Below the pieces are notes generated by a model that did no database searches, was not told the origin of the DNA, and saw only the letters and a list, made by a program, of their open reading frames with translations. A stretch of DNA of 64,000 nucleotides from Aliiroseovarius sp. F47248L. Its GTDB lineage: Bacteria > Pseudomonadota > Alphaproteobacteria > Rhodobacterales > Rhodobacteraceae. Where the stretch lies: NCBI RefSeq assembly GCF_023016085.1, contig NZ_JALKBF010000001.1, positions 930,001 to 994,000 on the forward strand. Direction: 5' to 3'. Every line of letters begins with the position of its first letter. Position 1 is the stretch's first letter. This document shows, in pieces, positions 30,099 through 37,622 of this stretch. A program made the translations under genes and the position numbers.

Positions 30099-30128
30099 GG
30101 TCCGCCCCACGCAATTTTGGGGCGGACC
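30099..30128. terminator. stem-loop between EF-hand and sigma factor genes
   Basis: Eleven-base-pair perfect stem (GGTCCGCCCCA, 30099-30109, with TGGGGCGGACC, 30118-30128) and an eight-base loop, seven bases after the EF-hand stop. No T tract follows, so it may be a weak or Rho-assisted terminator, a processing or stabilising hairpin, or an attenuator in front of the sigma operon. Confidence 0.6.
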
Positions 30129-30169
30129 AACCCGTTGCCACTTGCGGGCATTGAGGCTAGGCAGGACGG

Positions 30170-30757
30170 ATGGAAATGGCTTTGGACGCGTATGCTGATG
30201 CATCGGATGACGCGCTTCTCGTCTTGTACGGGAATGGTGATCCCATGGCGGCAGAGCTTCTGACCCGTCGTCTTGCACCACGAATTCTGGGGTTTGCGGC
30301 GCGACTGCTGGGCGGTGATCGGGCCGAGGCCGAAGATGTGACGCAAGAGGCAATGTTGCGTTTGTGGAAGATCGCGCCAGACTGGCGCACCGGAGAGGCG
30401 AAAGTATCGACATGGCTGTTCCGGGTGGTGTCTAACTTGTGCACGGACCGGCTGCGAAGGCGGCGTACTGTCGACATCGACGCGATTGAGGAACCCGAAG
30501 ACAGTACACCCGCCGCCGTTGATCGAATGATACAGGCGGATCGGGTTGCTGCTTTGCAAGCCGCGCTGAACAGCTTGCCTGATCGGCAACGGATCGCGGT
30601 GACGCTGCGTCATATCGAAGGGGAGACCAACCCCGATATTGCGCAGATCATGGATATCAGCGTCGAGGCGGTTGAAAGCTTGACCGCCCGAGGCAAGAGA
30701 GCGTTGGCACAAGCCCTGGCGGGCCAGCGAGAGGAGTTGGGATATGGCAAAGACTGA
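30170..30757 (+). CDS. ECF-type RNA polymerase sigma factor
   Basis: 195-residue alternative sigma factor of the extracytoplasmic-function type. Region 2 is visible (AARLLGGDRAEAEDVTQEAMLRLW, and STWLFRVVSNLCTDRLRRRR) and region 4 (LPDRQRIAVTLRHIEGETNPDIAQIMDISVEAVESLTARGKRALA). There is no region 3 or 1.1. An in-frame ATG two codons downstream could also start it. Its 3' end overlaps the next gene by 14 bases. The following membrane protein and periplasmic sensor suggest that it is held inactive until an envelope or metal signal arrives; this is inference from gene order. Confidence 0.92.
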   Translation: MEMALDAYADASDDALLVLYGNGDPMAAELLTRRLAPRILGFAARLLGGDRAEAEDVTQEAMLRLWKIAPDWRTGEAKVSTWLFRVVSNLCTDRLRRRRTVDIDAIEEPEDSTPAAVDRMIQADRVAALQAALNSLPDRQRIAVTLRHIEGETNPDIAQIMDISVEAVESLTARGKRALAQALAGQREELGYGKD

Positions 30758-31184
30758 CAAAAACATGCTGGATGATCGCGAGTTGGAGGCGTTGTTTGAC
30801 GCCGCCCGGTTTGATTCAGCTTCGCCGTCTGACAGGTTGATGGCTGCCATACTTGACGATGCCGCCGCCGAACAGGTCGGGCGGGACGGCTCGCAACATA
30901 CTTCGACGAACATCCCGCTTGAGCAGATACATGGCCGACGCCGTGCGCGCGGGTTTTGGGCCGATCTGAGAGCCAGCATGGGCGGATGGCCTGCCTTGGC
31001 GGGCATGGCGACAGCGACAGTTGCTGGGGTCTGGATCGGGTTTTCTTCTCCGACGCAGCTTGAAGCGATGTCGGGCGGTCTGGTTCTAAGTGGCAATTAT
31101 TCCGCGACCGAACAATCCTATGTGCTTGAGGATCTGACCCCAAGCTATCTGGGAACCGACGTTTTTATGGAGGATGAGGGATGA
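30744..31184 (+). CDS. one-pass membrane protein, possible anti-sigma factor
   Basis: 146-residue protein with a cytoplasmic N-terminal half (about 1-75), one hydrophobic helix (ALAGMATATVAGVWIGF, about 83-99) and an external C-terminal part. No catalytic motif or zinc HxxxCxxC anti-sigma motif is present. Topology, size and translational coupling to the ECF sigma gene (14-base overlap) fit a CnrY-like or other membrane anti-sigma factor. Its stop overlaps the next start (ATGA). I cannot confirm sigma binding from sequence. Confidence 0.65.
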   Translation: MAKTDKNMLDDRELEALFDAARFDSASPSDRLMAAILDDAAAEQVGRDGSQHTSTNIPLEQIHGRRRARGFWADLRASMGGWPALAGMATATVAGVWIGFSSPTQLEAMSGGLVLSGNYSATEQSYVLEDLTPSYLGTDVFMEDEG

Positions 31185-31693
31185 GCACCCCCACTTTGCC
31201 ATCTGCCGACCAATCTGGCGTCGGTCGCCAAAAATGGACGCGAGTTTTGCTGGTGGTGTCGCTGACACTTAACCTGCTGGTTCTTGGGCTGGTGATTGGA
31301 GCCAAACTGGGCGGCCATCGTGATCAAGGGTTTGACCCCCGCGGGCCCAATCGTGGTGCGATCCGCGATCTGGGTTTTGCGCCTGTGGCAGGCGCGCTGG
31401 AGCGATCGGATCGCCGCGAGATCGGTAAAATCCTACGGGATCGCAGCGGGTCGTTTGCCGAGAACCGCAAGAAATTGGAAGCCGAATTCCAGGATATGTT
31501 GTCAACCCTGCGTGCGGATCCATTCGATCCAGAGGCGCTATTGTTAACGATGACCCAGCAGTCCGAACGGATGCGCCAACGTGGCGAGCTTGCGCGCTCT
31601 GTCCTCGTGGAGCGGATCGCGCAGATGAGTATGTCGGAACGCCGTGAATTTGCGGACCGGATCGAACGATCCATACGCAAGCGTGCGCCATGA
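31181..31693 (+). CDS. periplasmic heavy-metal-sensor-type protein
   Basis: 170-residue protein with one N-terminal membrane anchor (VLLVVSLTLNLLVLGLVIGAKL, about 22-43) and a helical, charged periplasmic domain. Its spacing of Arg/Glu-rich helices (LRDRSGSFAENRKKLEAEFQDML and LLTMTQQSERMRQRGELARSVL) resembles CnrX/ZraP-like metal-resistance sensors. The His-rich metal site of CnrX is not evident, so the signal may not be nickel or cobalt. Third gene of a tightly overlapping unit with the ECF sigma factor. Confidence 0.72.
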   Translation: MSTPTLPSADQSGVGRQKWTRVLLVVSLTLNLLVLGLVIGAKLGGHRDQGFDPRGPNRGAIRDLGFAPVAGALERSDRREIGKILRDRSGSFAENRKKLEAEFQDMLSTLRADPFDPEALLLTMTQQSERMRQRGELARSVLVERIAQMSMSERREFADRIERSIRKRAP

Positions 31694-31716
31694 TCGGCAA
31701 CGCGCCTGAACAACAC

Positions 31717-33102
31717 TCAGGCCGCGTCCGACACGAACGTTACCTGATTGCGGCCGTCTGATTTGGCGCGATATAGCGCCTGATCGGCAAATTCCAGCAA
31801 CTCATGGGCCGAACTCGCGCATCGGGGCGCGTCGCTTGAAACCGCGACACCAATCGACAATGTCACATTGATGCCGTCCCGCAATCTGTCCGCGACAATC
31901 GGAAGGTCGCCGACCGCACATCGCAGCCGTTCGGCCATCGCTTGGGCTTGCCTGCGGCTGACGCCGGGCAGGGCGATCAGAAACTCTTCTCCGCCATAGC
32001 GTGCCAGCAGATCCATGTCGCGCAGATTGGCTTTAAGCCGCTTTGAGACCTCGACCAACACCTCGTCTCCGACTTGGTGTCCGAACTTGTCATTGATGGC
32101 TTTGAAGCGGTCAAGGTCCAGTACCATGATGGCATAGGGTTGGTCTTTCACCTGTGCCTCCCGCTCCAGCCTATCCAGATAGCTTTGGGCAAAACGACGG
32201 TTGTGCAAGCCGGTCAGCGGATCGCGCAACGCCAGCGCCAGATTGGTATCAAAGCTCTTGCGCAGATCGTCGCCTTCGAACTTCCGCGCCAGCAATCGCG
32301 TCAGACGCAAAGCCAACTCCCGCGCATCAAATCCGGGCCGAAGCACAGCATTTGCTCCCAGGTCAAGCGCCATCGAGCTGGGTGACGGGGTTTCGCCGCA
32401 ATCCTGTACGACGATAACCGAATTGCGCGTTGTTTGGCGTGATCTGAGTTCGCTAACCAATCGCAATCCGTCAGATGTCTTGCTGAGAGTCGAGGCGATG
32501 ACAAAAGCGTCGGGAACTGTTCCCATTGCACTGACATCCTCAAGTGCCTGAGATTGTGTCATGATATCAATGCGGTGCCGGATCTCGGTGGCAAGGTGCA
32601 TCCGCCAGAATATGCCTGTTTCTGCATCTGGTGCGATCAAGGCAACCCGCGCATGACGCGCGAACAACGCGGGCGCTTCTGCGCATCCGAAATCACGCGA
32701 CAACTCGCGTCGGCGCATCACTTCGTCATCCGCCCCTCGCGCGCGGATCAGGTTACGCACCATGGCCATCAAAGTGGCTTCATTCAGGGGTTTAGAAAAG
32801 ACATCATCCGCGCCCGCCATGATCGCTTCTAGCCGGGCGCGTTGGTCATCTTGATCCGAGACCATGATGATCGGGATTGAGCCAAGCACAGGATCAGCCT
32901 TGAGCGCACGACAGGTGGACAGACTGCATTCAGTGCGCCCACGACCAAGAATGATAAGGTCCGGTTGCGTGCCACTGGCCAGTGCTACGACCTCGTCACA
33001 GCGATCCGTCTGAATCACCTCGTAACAGGCGACGGTCAGCTTGACCTTCAAAACGATGCGATTGGTCGCAAGGTCATCCGCGATTAGGATTCTCTCACTC
33101 AT
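31717..33102 (-). CDS. PleD-like diguanylate cyclase with degenerate receiver domains
   Basis: 461-residue protein with two receiver-like domains (about 1-120 and 150-272) and a GGDEF domain (about 285-461) that makes cyclic di-GMP. The catalytic signature is GGEEF at 370-374, and the product-inhibition site RDMD lies at 361-364, five residues before it. In the first receiver the acidic pocket DD (9-10) and Lys104 are kept, but the phosphoacceptor position 53 is Gly (ILGRGRTE) instead of Asp. The second receiver also lacks an obvious Asp. Activation by phosphorylation is therefore unlikely for this copy. It is divergent from the DUF3572 gene. Confidence 0.9.
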   Translation of the reverse strand: MSERILIADDLATNRIVLKVKLTVACYEVIQTDRCDEVVALASGTQPDLIILGRGRTECSLSTCRALKADPVLGSIPIIMVSDQDDQRARLEAIMAGADDVFSKPLNEATLMAMVRNLIRARGADDEVMRRRELSRDFGCAEAPALFARHARVALIAPDAETGIFWRMHLATEIRHRIDIMTQSQALEDVSAMGTVPDAFVIASTLSKTSDGLRLVSELRSRQTTRNSVIVVQDCGETPSPSSMALDLGANAVLRPGFDARELALRLTRLLARKFEGDDLRKSFDTNLALALRDPLTGLHNRRFAQSYLDRLEREAQVKDQPYAIMVLDLDRFKAINDKFGHQVGDEVLVEVSKRLKANLRDMDLLARYGGEEFLIALPGVSRRQAQAMAERLRCAVGDLPIVADRLRDGINVTLSIGVAVSSDAPRCASSAHELLEFADQALYRAKSDGRNQVTFVSDAA

Positions 33103-33202
33103 ATCGTCAACTCGCCCTTGTCATTGTGCTTAGGTTTAAGGTCTGTTCATATTGCTGCCAGATTGGTTAAGAAAACCTTTCCAATCGTTAAGGAGTGTAA
33201 GA

Positions 33203-33481
33203 ATGACGCCTGAAAAAGCCGAAACCACGGCGCTGAAAGCTTTGGGATGGCTGGTCGCAGACGAAGAGCTGTTGCCGGTCTTCATGGGCGCGAGCGGGGT
33301 CGATCAGGATGCTTTGCGAGAAAGCGCAGGGGATGCGGCCTTTCTGGGATCGGTGCTGGATTTTCTGCTTATGGATGATGCTTGGGTGATCCGGGCTTGC
33401 GATGCGTTAAGCCTGCCCTATGAACATTTGGCGATAGCCCGGCAGGTACTTCCCGGTGGAGCGCAAATCCATTGGACATGA
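33203..33481 (+). CDS. DUF3572 family protein
   Basis: 92-residue helical, acidic protein of the alphaproteobacterial DUF3572 family, with the blocks LKALGWLVADEELLPVFMGASG and LDFLLMDDAWVIRACDAL. The start ATG at 33203 has an AAGGAG site; 17 upstream in-frame codons are ignored. It is divergent from the pleD-like gene. In other alphaproteobacteria I recall this family beside pleD and divK, which supports the neighbour assignment. Function unknown. Confidence 0.82.
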   Translation: MTPEKAETTALKALGWLVADEELLPVFMGASGVDQDALRESAGDAAFLGSVLDFLLMDDAWVIRACDALSLPYEHLAIARQVLPGGAQIHWT

Positions 33482-33532
33482 CGGAAAATCTATATTCTTC
33501 AATATATTGGGGATTTCCCGGAAAGAGCAAAC

Positions 33533-34228
33533 ATGACCGTTGACGCATTGCTGTTCGATAAGGATGGCACATTGTTTCTGTTCGAGGCGACATGGGAAAG
33601 CTGGGCACATGCGGTTCTGATGCGCCTCACGGATGGCGATCTGAGCAAAGCCCGTTTTATTGGCAAAGACATTGGGTATGATGTGGACCGGAAGGTTTTC
33701 CAGCCCACAAGCGTTGTGATCGCAGGAACGCCCTCGCAGATCGTCGAGCACCTTGGGCGACATGTTGCCTATTCGGCGGAAGCACTGGAAACACTTCTTA
33801 ATGAAGAGGCTGCTGTCGCACCCCAGATCGAGGCGGTTGCTCTGGCACCGTATCTTGACGGTCTGCGCCAACGCGGGCTGAAAATTGGTGTGGCGACCAA
33901 TGACGCCGAACGCCCTGCAAGGGCGCATCTGGACGCCGCTGGGGTGACCGGTAAGTTCGATTTCATCTCAGGCTATGACAGCGGCCATGGAGTGAAGCCT
34001 GCGCCGGGGCCGTGCCTGGCTTTTGCAATGGCGACAGGGGTTGCCCCTGACCGTGTGGCCATGGTGGGGGACAGCCTGCATGATCTGCATGCAGGACGTG
34101 CGGCAGGAATGAAAACAATCGCTGTATTAACCGGATTGGCACGCGCAGACGAGCTTGCCCCGTTTGCGGATGTCGTGCTGGAGGATATCGGGCACATCCC
34201 GGCATGGCTGGACAGGTCTACAGGCTGA
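33533..34228 (+). CDS. HAD-family phosphatase (phosphoglycolate phosphatase-like)
   Basis: 231-residue HAD hydrolase. Motif I is LLFDKDGTLF near the N terminus with nucleophile Asp, and motif III/IV is AMVGDSLHDLHAGRAAGM. A cap region lies between (about 20-100). The pattern resembles the Gph/phosphoglycolate-phosphatase-like subfamily, but the substrate is not determined; no glycolate genes are nearby. An AAAGAGC site precedes the ATG. About 70 bases separate it from the H-NOX gene. Confidence 0.87.
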   Translation: MTVDALLFDKDGTLFLFEATWESWAHAVLMRLTDGDLSKARFIGKDIGYDVDRKVFQPTSVVIAGTPSQIVEHLGRHVAYSAEALETLLNEEAAVAPQIEAVALAPYLDGLRQRGLKIGVATNDAERPARAHLDAAGVTGKFDFISGYDSGHGVKPAPGPCLAFAMATGVAPDRVAMVGDSLHDLHAGRAAGMKTIAVLTGLARADELAPFADVVLEDIGHIPAWLDRSTG

Positions 34229-34301
34229 TTTTTCTACCTCATCGGCTGTTTCAATTTTGTTTACACTCGGCTGCTAAAGTCAGTTCAGAAACGAGTGTGA
34301 T

Positions 34302-34898
34302 ATGACGATTCATGGTTTGATATTCTGGTGTTTTGAAGGGTTCCTTATCTTTACCTATGGGGCCAGTCGATGGCGCTCCATCATTGGCAATCTTGAACTT
34401 GGTTATGACAGTTTCGAGCCGCTGTTTCGTTATGACATCGATCTGGCGAACCGTTTAGTCACAGAAGCCGCCCGACAGTTGGACAAACCACCCGACACTT
34501 TGCTGGAAGATTTCGGAACTTTCCTCGTTACCGATCAACGGGTCGAGCGGGTCCGGCGGCTGTTGCGTTTTGGAGGCGTGGACTACACCGACTTCCTTCA
34601 TTCCCTTGAAGACCTGAGTGGCCGTGCTCAACTTGCTGTCCCGGATCTGGACTTGCCGGCGATTGAACTGGATGCGATCACGGCTGACGAGTTTCTGATC
34701 ACCTGTCGCGGTGTCTCGCAAGGCGTTGGTTTTATACTTTTGGGAGTTCTGCGGGCTCTGGCAGACGACTATGGCGCGCTGGCCTATCTGGAACATCTGG
34801 GGCGCAAGGGGCAGGACGAGACCATATCGGTTCGGTTGCTGGAAATGCGCCACGGCACCGGACGCGCATTTCACCTTGCGGCCGGAGGCGTGCCATGA
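34302..34898 (+). CDS. H-NOX (heme NO-binding) domain protein without the usual proximal heme His
   Basis: 198-residue H-NOX-fold protein. The N-terminal strand-helix (TIHGLIFWCFEGFLIFTYG), the region LEDFGTFL and the block FGGVDYTDFLHSLEDLSGRAQLAVPDLDLP match the family. In gas-sensing members the heme iron is held by His in FLxxxDxxH. Here that position reads Ser106 (FLHSLEDLS), with the only nearby His at 100. The propionate-binding YxSxR motif is changed to LITCR (L132, T134, R136). Heme binding may be lost or use another ligand. The stop overlaps the next start (ATGA), so it is a partner of the cyclase that follows. Confidence 0.85.
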   Translation: MTIHGLIFWCFEGFLIFTYGASRWRSIIGNLELGYDSFEPLFRYDIDLANRLVTEAARQLDKPPDTLLEDFGTFLVTDQRVERVRRLLRFGGVDYTDFLHSLEDLSGRAQLAVPDLDLPAIELDAITADEFLITCRGVSQGVGFILLGVLRALADDYGALAYLEHLGRKGQDETISVRLLEMRHGTGRAFHLAAGGVP

Positions 34899-35902
34899 CG
34901 CTGGCTGTTACCATCCCCATCGGACCACACACACTGGATCAGATGATGCCGATGCATTTGGTTTTAGATGGTGCAGCCCGGATCAGTCATGCGGGGCCTA
35001 CAATTGAAAAAGTGTTTGGCACGCCGCTTGTCGGGCGCAGTGCGTTTTCCCTGTTCGAACTTCGACGCCCCCGCGTCGTGCGGTCGATGGACGATGTGCG
35101 CGCGATGGGAGATGCAAAAGTCTATTTAAGACTTAAGGATGGGTCGGGAACTACAATGGTTGGCGCAGTTTCGGTCCTGCCGGGCGGCCATCAGGTGCTC
35201 ATGAATCTTTCCTTCGGATATTCAGTGGTCGATGCCGTCGCGCGTTATAAACTTGCCGGTTCCGACTTTGCGCCAACTGATCTGACCGTCGAAATGCTCT
35301 ACCTGATGGAAGCAAAAACCGCTGCGATGGAAGCCACAACCCAGCTTGCCCATCGTTTGCACGACGAAAAGGCCGAAGCGCAGGTTGAGGCGATGACCGA
35401 CGGATTGACCGGTCTACAAAACCGCCGAGCGTTTGATATCAACCTGGATCGACAGATCGCCCGTGGCGGGGTGTTTTCGTTGATGCATATTGATCTCGAT
35501 TTTTTCAAAGCGGTCAATGACACCCAAGGTCACGCGGCAGGTGACGCGGTCTTGCGCGAAGTGGCCAGCGTGCTGCGGGATGAGACGCGGGATTCGGACA
35601 TGGTTGCACGGGTCGGGGGAGATGAATTTGTCATACTGTTTGGTCGTTTGGCCGAGGCCGACATGTTGGAAAACATCGCTCGGCGCATCATCTCTCGGCT
35701 TGAACGTCCCATTCCATTCGATGGCAAGACTTGCAAGATTTCGGCCAGCATCGGAATTGCCCGCAGCACCGATTATGACTGTGTCACGGGCGAACAGATG
35801 GTGTCTGATGCCGATCTTGCGCTTTACATGTCTAAGGACAAAGGCCGCGCCTGCCAGACGATCTTTCGTCCCGAATTTAGACAAACCCGGCAGCAGGCAT
35901 AG
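34895..35902 (+). CDS. HNOBA-type sensor diguanylate cyclase
   Basis: 335-residue predicted cytoplasmic cyclase. The N-terminal part (about 15-125) looks like the PAS-like HNOBA domain that accompanies H-NOX in soluble guanylate cyclases (PMHLVLDGAARISHAGPTI, then a VLPGGHQVLMNLS strand). A coiled-coil helix (about 130-165) leads to a GGDEF domain. GGDEF is intact at 241-245, and an inhibitory site RDSD lies at 232-235. H-NOX and this protein probably form a complex that controls cyclic di-GMP production. Translational coupling supports this; the signal is unknown given the altered H-NOX. Confidence 0.9.
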   Translation: MTLAVTIPIGPHTLDQMMPMHLVLDGAARISHAGPTIEKVFGTPLVGRSAFSLFELRRPRVVRSMDDVRAMGDAKVYLRLKDGSGTTMVGAVSVLPGGHQVLMNLSFGYSVVDAVARYKLAGSDFAPTDLTVEMLYLMEAKTAAMEATTQLAHRLHDEKAEAQVEAMTDGLTGLQNRRAFDINLDRQIARGGVFSLMHIDLDFFKAVNDTQGHAAGDAVLREVASVLRDETRDSDMVARVGGDEFVILFGRLAEADMLENIARRIISRLERPIPFDGKTCKISASIGIARSTDYDCVTGEQMVSDADLALYMSKDKGRACQTIFRPEFRQTRQQA

Positions 35903-36133
35903 TGTCTGGCGACCGGGTTTTCCAATGTCGCTCTGAAAGCCAAGTTCCTTGTCGTTGTGCCCAACACCGCTCCGCTGCCCCGCGCGCCATGCCATTAATT
36001 GCCTTGTCGCTCGTGGTGTGGAGCGCATATGGATTTGCAAAAGGCGCCTGATCAAAGTCCACCTCTTCGTCAGTTTGGTGGCAGGTCGAGATCAAGGATG
36101 AGTTATTGACGCAGGAGCAAAGCGCAAGAGCCC

Positions 36134-37015
36134 CTAACTGGCATCGATGAGAAGCAGGTACGCCGCGATGGCTGAAAGATCACTGTCCGGCAATTGGCTG
36201 GTATTCGCGATTACGTCTACCATCTCGCCCCCAGCAGAATCGTATTCCGGGGTCAGACCTGTTTTCAGGTAGGCCACGATGTCAGCCTCGCTCCACCCAA
36301 GGGATGGCGCACGTAAATCGGGCGTGCGGCCCTTTTTGCCAGGGATCGCCGCGCCAGCCAGCCATTCATCGGTTTTCATGCCACCAAAAATGTTTCTTGG
36401 GGTATGACATTCGCCGCAATGCCCCATTGCCTCGACAAGCAATCGGCCACGCTCTTCCTGTTCGGTCAAGTCTTGGGCGATGACCCATTCGGGGTCGGTG
36501 AACAGCAGTTTCCATCCTCCGAGGCTGGCACGGATATTGAAGGGAAAACCGACATCATGCGTGCGGCTGGGTGTCTGGTCCGGCTCAAGGGTCCGCAAAT
36601 GTGCGATCAAATCCGCCACATCAGATGGGTCGGCGCGCATATACGACCCATATGGAAAGACCGGAAAATAGTGCTGATTGTCGGGTGAGGTGCCCCTGAG
36701 TATCGCTGTGGCGATCTGCTCGTCGGTCCAATCCCCGATGCCATGCTCAGGATCTGAGGAGATGTTGGGTGCAAAAAAAGTGCCGAAATCGGTCAGGAAT
36801 GCTTTGCCACCCGGAAGGCGAGTCTGGTCGTCTGACTCTGGTGCCATATGGCAACTGGCGCAGCCCATCGCTGCATAGACCAATTTGCCGTGGTCCGCGT
36901 CCGGTGTAAAACCGGCCAACGCGTCTGCAGGCAAGCGTTGCGGACGCGTGATTACCAACCCGATGGCGGCGACCACGCATCCGACAATGAATAATATCAA
37001 GACGATACGTTTCAT
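36134..37015 (-). CDS. diheme cytochrome c
   Basis: 293-residue membrane-anchored or exported c-type cytochrome. One N-terminal hydrophobic helix (VLILFIVGCVVAAIGLVIT) precedes two heme sites, CASCH at about residue 52 and CGECH near residue 197, each followed by a domain with a likely axial Met. The layout resembles the small subunit of alcohol- or gluconate-type dehydrogenases or other electron-transfer cytochromes, but no dehydrogenase is adjacent. The gene is separated by 24 bases from the upstream cytochrome c' gene on the same strand and is probably co-transcribed with it. Confidence 0.88.
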   Translation of the reverse strand: MKRIVLILFIVGCVVAAIGLVITRPQRLPADALAGFTPDADHGKLVYAAMGCASCHMAPESDDQTRLPGGKAFLTDFGTFFAPNISSDPEHGIGDWTDEQIATAILRGTSPDNQHYFPVFPYGSYMRADPSDVADLIAHLRTLEPDQTPSRTHDVGFPFNIRASLGGWKLLFTDPEWVIAQDLTEQEERGRLLVEAMGHCGECHTPRNIFGGMKTDEWLAGAAIPGKKGRTPDLRAPSLGWSEADIVAYLKTGLTPEYDSAGGEMVDVIANTSQLPDSDLSAIAAYLLLIDAS

Positions 37016-37039
37016 GTAGCGATCAAAGGATCCGCGCTT

Positions 37040-37519
37040 TTATTCGTCGGGTTGACGGAAGTTTTTGTGGCACCCACCACAAGACGCCCCCAGAGGGCCC
37101 ATGGCCGCCTTCAATGAATCGAGATCCATAGCAGCCGCTGATTGCATTGCGGTCGCTGCTGTCACCAGGTCTCCAGCTTTGGTGCCGACGTCACTTCCGT
37201 CCGCCCAAATCGCCGGCAGAGCACGGGTTTTTTCCATGCTTTGATTGTCCGTGCCGGGTAGCCAATAGCCTGATTGGGGAAGTTGGGCCAGCGTGGCGAT
37301 AGTGTCAGCCGCTGCCGTAGCTGCTGCTGCATCATAGGGCATTTCCTCTTTCGCCATTGCGCCCAGAGTGCCCAGATTGAACGCATAAAGCGTCATATGG
37401 GCTTTACGTGCTTTGACCGCTGCTTCTTTCTGTGCGTCACTGATGTGATTATCTGCATAGGCAATGGCACCGACGGCCACACCGGCAATCGCGAGGCCTG
37501 CAATCAATGATTTCCGCAT
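37040..37519 (-). CDS. cytochrome c' (c556-like)
   Basis: 159-residue periplasmic four-helix-bundle cytochrome. Signal peptide from MRKSLIAGLAIAGVAVGAIAYA. The single heme motif is close to the C terminus (SCGGCHKNFR), the arrangement typical of cytochrome c'/c556. Members bind NO or pass electrons; the role here is open. The start at 37519 is chosen for its GGAG site (reverse-strand GATAAGGAGCCC) and signal-peptide position; a longer reading begins 23 codons upstream. The promoter region is shared with the divergent LysR gene. Confidence 0.86.
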   Translation of the reverse strand: MRKSLIAGLAIAGVAVGAIAYADNHISDAQKEAAVKARKAHMTLYAFNLGTLGAMAKEEMPYDAAAATAAADTIATLAQLPQSGYWLPGTDNQSMEKTRALPAIWADGSDVGTKAGDLVTAATAMQSAAAMDLDSLKAAMGPLGASCGGCHKNFRQPDE

Positions 37520-37570
37520 GTCTGGGCTCCTTATCTGTAAATTTGCGAATAGACTTGCAGAGAGGATAGC

Positions 37571-37590
37571 TGTTCGAAAATATGGCAACA
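37571..37590. promoter_or_regulatory. candidate LysR operator between cytochrome c' and lysR-type gene
   Basis: The 20-base sequence TGTT-N12-AACA lies in the 103-base divergent gap and contains a T-N11-A core, the form bound by many LysR-type regulators. It is about 33 bases before the LysR start and 50 bases before the cytochrome start. The match is short and could be chance. Confidence 0.3.
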
Positions 37591-37622
37591 GTTAGAATTT
37601 TTGCGCTGCAGGGTGTTAAAAT

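Noticed and set aside
33103..33202. CtrA-binding site (TTAA-N7-TTAA) between the pleD-like and DUF3572 genes
   Set aside because: Two GTTAAG copies exist but are spaced 17 bases apart between the TTAA cores, not seven.
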